The translations under genes were made by a program, and so were the position numbers. A stretch of 37,381 nucleotides of DNA from Candidatus Altimarinota bacterium (GTDB lineage: Bacteria; Cyanobacteriota; Cyanobacteriia; Cyanobacteriales; Microcystaceae). The stretch spans positions 1 through 37,381 of the forward strand of contig JAAUUT010000048.1 in NCBI GenBank assembly GCA_012031035.1. Reading direction: 5' to 3'. Below the pieces are notes generated by a model. The model was not told the DNA's origin. It worked only from the letters and a program-made list of their open reading frames with translations, and ran no database searches. The first letter of the stretch is position 1, and each line of letters opens with the position of its first letter. Positions 36,145 through 37,381 of the stretch are shown here, one piece after another.

Positions 36145-36729
36145 TCAAACATTTCTCTTATACTTTTTGTTGTGTCTTCTTGAGGAAATAGCTCTCGATC
36201 CCGTCAGCAGTTGCAAACTAATAAAATAAGTTGCGATCGCGCCTATCGTTCCCACCGCCAAAGAGCCGATAAAAAGTTTGGTCAAAAATACTGAACCTAA
36301 TTCCATGAAAGATTGCCAGTTGCGATCGAAAATATTCTGCGTAACTGTAGAGTTATCCCAGCCTAAAATTAATTTTCCTATTTGATAATTAAACGCAAAA
36401 ATTGGTACGGAAGTTAGTGGATTGCTTACCCAAGTTCCCGCCGCAGCAGCAAATTTATTTCCTCTGACGATTATTGCTAAAAGAACACCAAAAATAATTT
36501 GAAAACCAAAGATAGGAAAGCTCCCTGCAAAAATCCCAACCGCTAGCCCTCTAGCAATTTCTGCGGGATGTCCTCGCAAGCGTATAAGTCTCAAATACCA
36601 ATAACGCCAAGACTTTAATAGCCAATGTTTTTGGCGTTTAAATTTAGGAGAATAAGATTTTTTTGAAATAGATGAAACTGAAGATCGAAAATTCTCTTGA
36701 GGAAAATTCTCATTCATTAGTTTACTCAA
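36145..36729 (-). CDS. DUF2062 domain membrane protein
   Basis: A 194-residue protein. The basic N-terminal 50 residues (KFKRQKHWLLKSWRYWYLRL) precede the DUF2062 signature RGHPAEIARGLAVGIFAGSFPIFGFQ. Three hydrophobic helices follow (IIFGVLLAIIV, NPLTSVPIFAFNYQIGKLIL, KLFIGSLAVGTIGAIATYFI) and a basic C-terminal tail. The family is widespread but its function is not established. It is sometimes fused to or near glycosyltransferases. Start ATG 36729 is used; MNENF 36717 is an alternative. It stands alone on its strand between the FtsL-like gene and the TPR gene. Confidence 0.88.
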   Translation of the reverse strand: MSKLMNENFPQENFRSSVSSISKKSYSPKFKRQKHWLLKSWRYWYLRLIRLRGHPAEIARGLAVGIFAGSFPIFGFQIIFGVLLAIIVRGNKFAAAAGTWVSNPLTSVPIFAFNYQIGKLILGWDNSTVTQNIFDRNWQSFMELGSVFLTKLFIGSLAVGTIGAIATYFISLQLLTGSRAISSRRHNKKYKRNV

Positions 36730-36910
36730 CGTTACAATTGCTGCTTCTTCTTATCCTACACAAAAAAATTTTAAATATTGCGATTCGCTATCTATTGAAA
36801 ATGATTTAGTAATGCGATCGCGATTTTCTCATTCAATTATTCTTATCGAAAAAGCGTAACAGTACCTTTACTCTAATAACCTAAGTTACTAGTTAGAAGT
36901 TTCAGCTTTC

Positions 36911-37024
36911 TCGATCCCCCCTTTTACAGTGACCAGTGACCAGTTATCAGTTACCAGTTAAGTCATTTGGTAACTGCTCACTGATAACTGATAACTGACA
37001 AAAGGGGATAATGGGGGATCGATA
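36911..37024. repeat. Fold-back element, about 114 bp, between the TPR gene and the DUF2062 gene
   Basis: The outer arms TCGATCCCCCCTTTT (36911-36925) and AAAAGGGG...GGGGGATCGAT (37000-37025) are inverted copies, the right one with a short extra ATAAT stretch. Between them are alternating CAGTGACCAGTGACC, CAGTTATCAGTTACC and, inverted, GGTAACTGCTCACTGATAAC motifs. The whole can fold into one long hairpin. It sits downstream of the TPR gene and may end its transcript. The rest of the 330-base gap shows no gene. Confidence 0.65.
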
Positions 37025-37059
37025 ACCTCAATATTTATAACTAGCAACGTGCGTTAATA

Positions 37060-37381
37060 TTAAATTTGTTTTAAAACATCTATAGCTTGCTGATATAAAC
37101 TCATATTTCCTTGCTGATAGAATAATTCAGCAGATTTCTGTAAGTCTTGAATGCTACCTTGTCTATCTCCCATCTGATAGCGAACAATACCTCGATTGTA
37201 GTAAGCATTAGCATAGTTAGGGTTGAGTTGGAGGGCTTGGTTGTAGTCAGCCAGGGCTAATTCCCATTTTTGTTGGTTGGCGTATAGAAGACCTCGATTG
37301 TAATAAGCCGTAGCATCATTGGGATTGAGTTTGAGAGCTTGGTTGTAGTCAGCTAGGAGATCCTTAATTCCCACTTTTTGA
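37060..37381 (-). CDS. TPR repeat protein, C-terminal part (continues beyond the window)
   Basis: The open frame ends ELFYQQGNMSLYQQAIDVLKQI and is cut by the window edge, so the start and upstream domains are not visible. Two and a half tetratricopeptide repeats are present, with the consensus NPNDATAYYNRGLLYANQ and LADYNQALQLNPNYANAYYNRG. The repeats are nearly identical at DNA level (GACTACAACCAAGC recurs), a sign of recent duplication. TPR arrays mediate protein-protein contacts. No catalytic domain can be seen in the part available. The GTG near 37374 is an internal codon, not a credible start. Confidence 0.85.
   Translation of the reverse strand, partial: QKVGIKDLLADYNQALKLNPNDATAYYNRGLLYANQQKWELALADYNQALQLNPNYANAYYNRGIVRYQMGDRQGSIQDLQKSAELFYQQGNMSLYQQAIDVLKQI

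Noticed and set aside
36911..37024. Possible CRISPR array because of repeated GTGACCAGTGACC and CAGTTATCAGTTACC units
   Set aside because: Units are about 10-15 bases, contiguous and partly inverted, with no regular spacers and no cas genes.

Overview
The window is cyanobacterial chromosome. It carries psbA (photosystem II D1 protein), a CRR7-type small protein linked to NDH-1, a cyanobacterial-type tldD, HpsL-like polysaccharide genes, and dense HIP1 octamers (GCGATCGC) inside and between genes. Intergenic stretches are AT-rich and carry short palindromes and heptamer tandem repeats of kinds often seen in cyanobacteria. I cannot assign a genus.

Layout. 1-770: a decayed TnpB fragment and short repeats, no intact gene. 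770-4613: a coiled-coil protein, an 86-residue conserved protein, TldD (minus) and a frameshifted dual-specificity phosphatase. 4708-7339: a large secreted-type protein (sugar dehydrogenase domain, Calx-beta, RTX repeats), also frameshifted. 7375-10849: a HAD phosphatase and an HpsL-like membrane protein (minus), divergent from a WecG/TagA/CpsF glycosyltransferase. 10863-12490: a CGNR regulator divergent from an EamA exporter, with a repeated TGGTTAGA motif between them. 12474-17048: a TpsB outer-membrane transporter, recR, psbA with a clear terminator, and crr7. 17188-24412: SpoIID-like protein, TrpD-like protein, LysR regulator, DUF58 protein, an unknown membrane protein and msrA. 24554-30837: a second polysaccharide locus (hpsL, GT2, GNAT, GT4), in which the GNAT gene is split by a TnpB-only transposon. 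31179-37381: a small conserved protein, phosphoglucomutase, FtsI/PBP2 with an FtsL-like upstream neighbour, a DUF2062 membrane protein and a partial TPR protein.

Functional themes. Two loci (8.2-10.8 kb and 24.5-30.8 kb) hold paralogous HpsL-type proteins with glycosyltransferases, so surface or extracellular polysaccharide production is the main pathway visible. Phosphoglucomutase may feed it with sugar phosphates. SpoIID-like and FtsI proteins act on the cell wall.

Two features stand out. First, ten single-base frameshifts can be reconstructed in nine genes, mostly in homopolymer runs. They include the presumably essential ftsI, so consensus error is more likely than mass pseudogenisation. 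Second, the TnpB element at about 27956-29506 has a divergent 48-residue ribbon-helix-helix gene, structured ends, a candidate guide-RNA right end and a 28-bp palindrome lodged in frame inside tnpB. The flanking GNAT halves appear to lack about 15-20 codons of the core.
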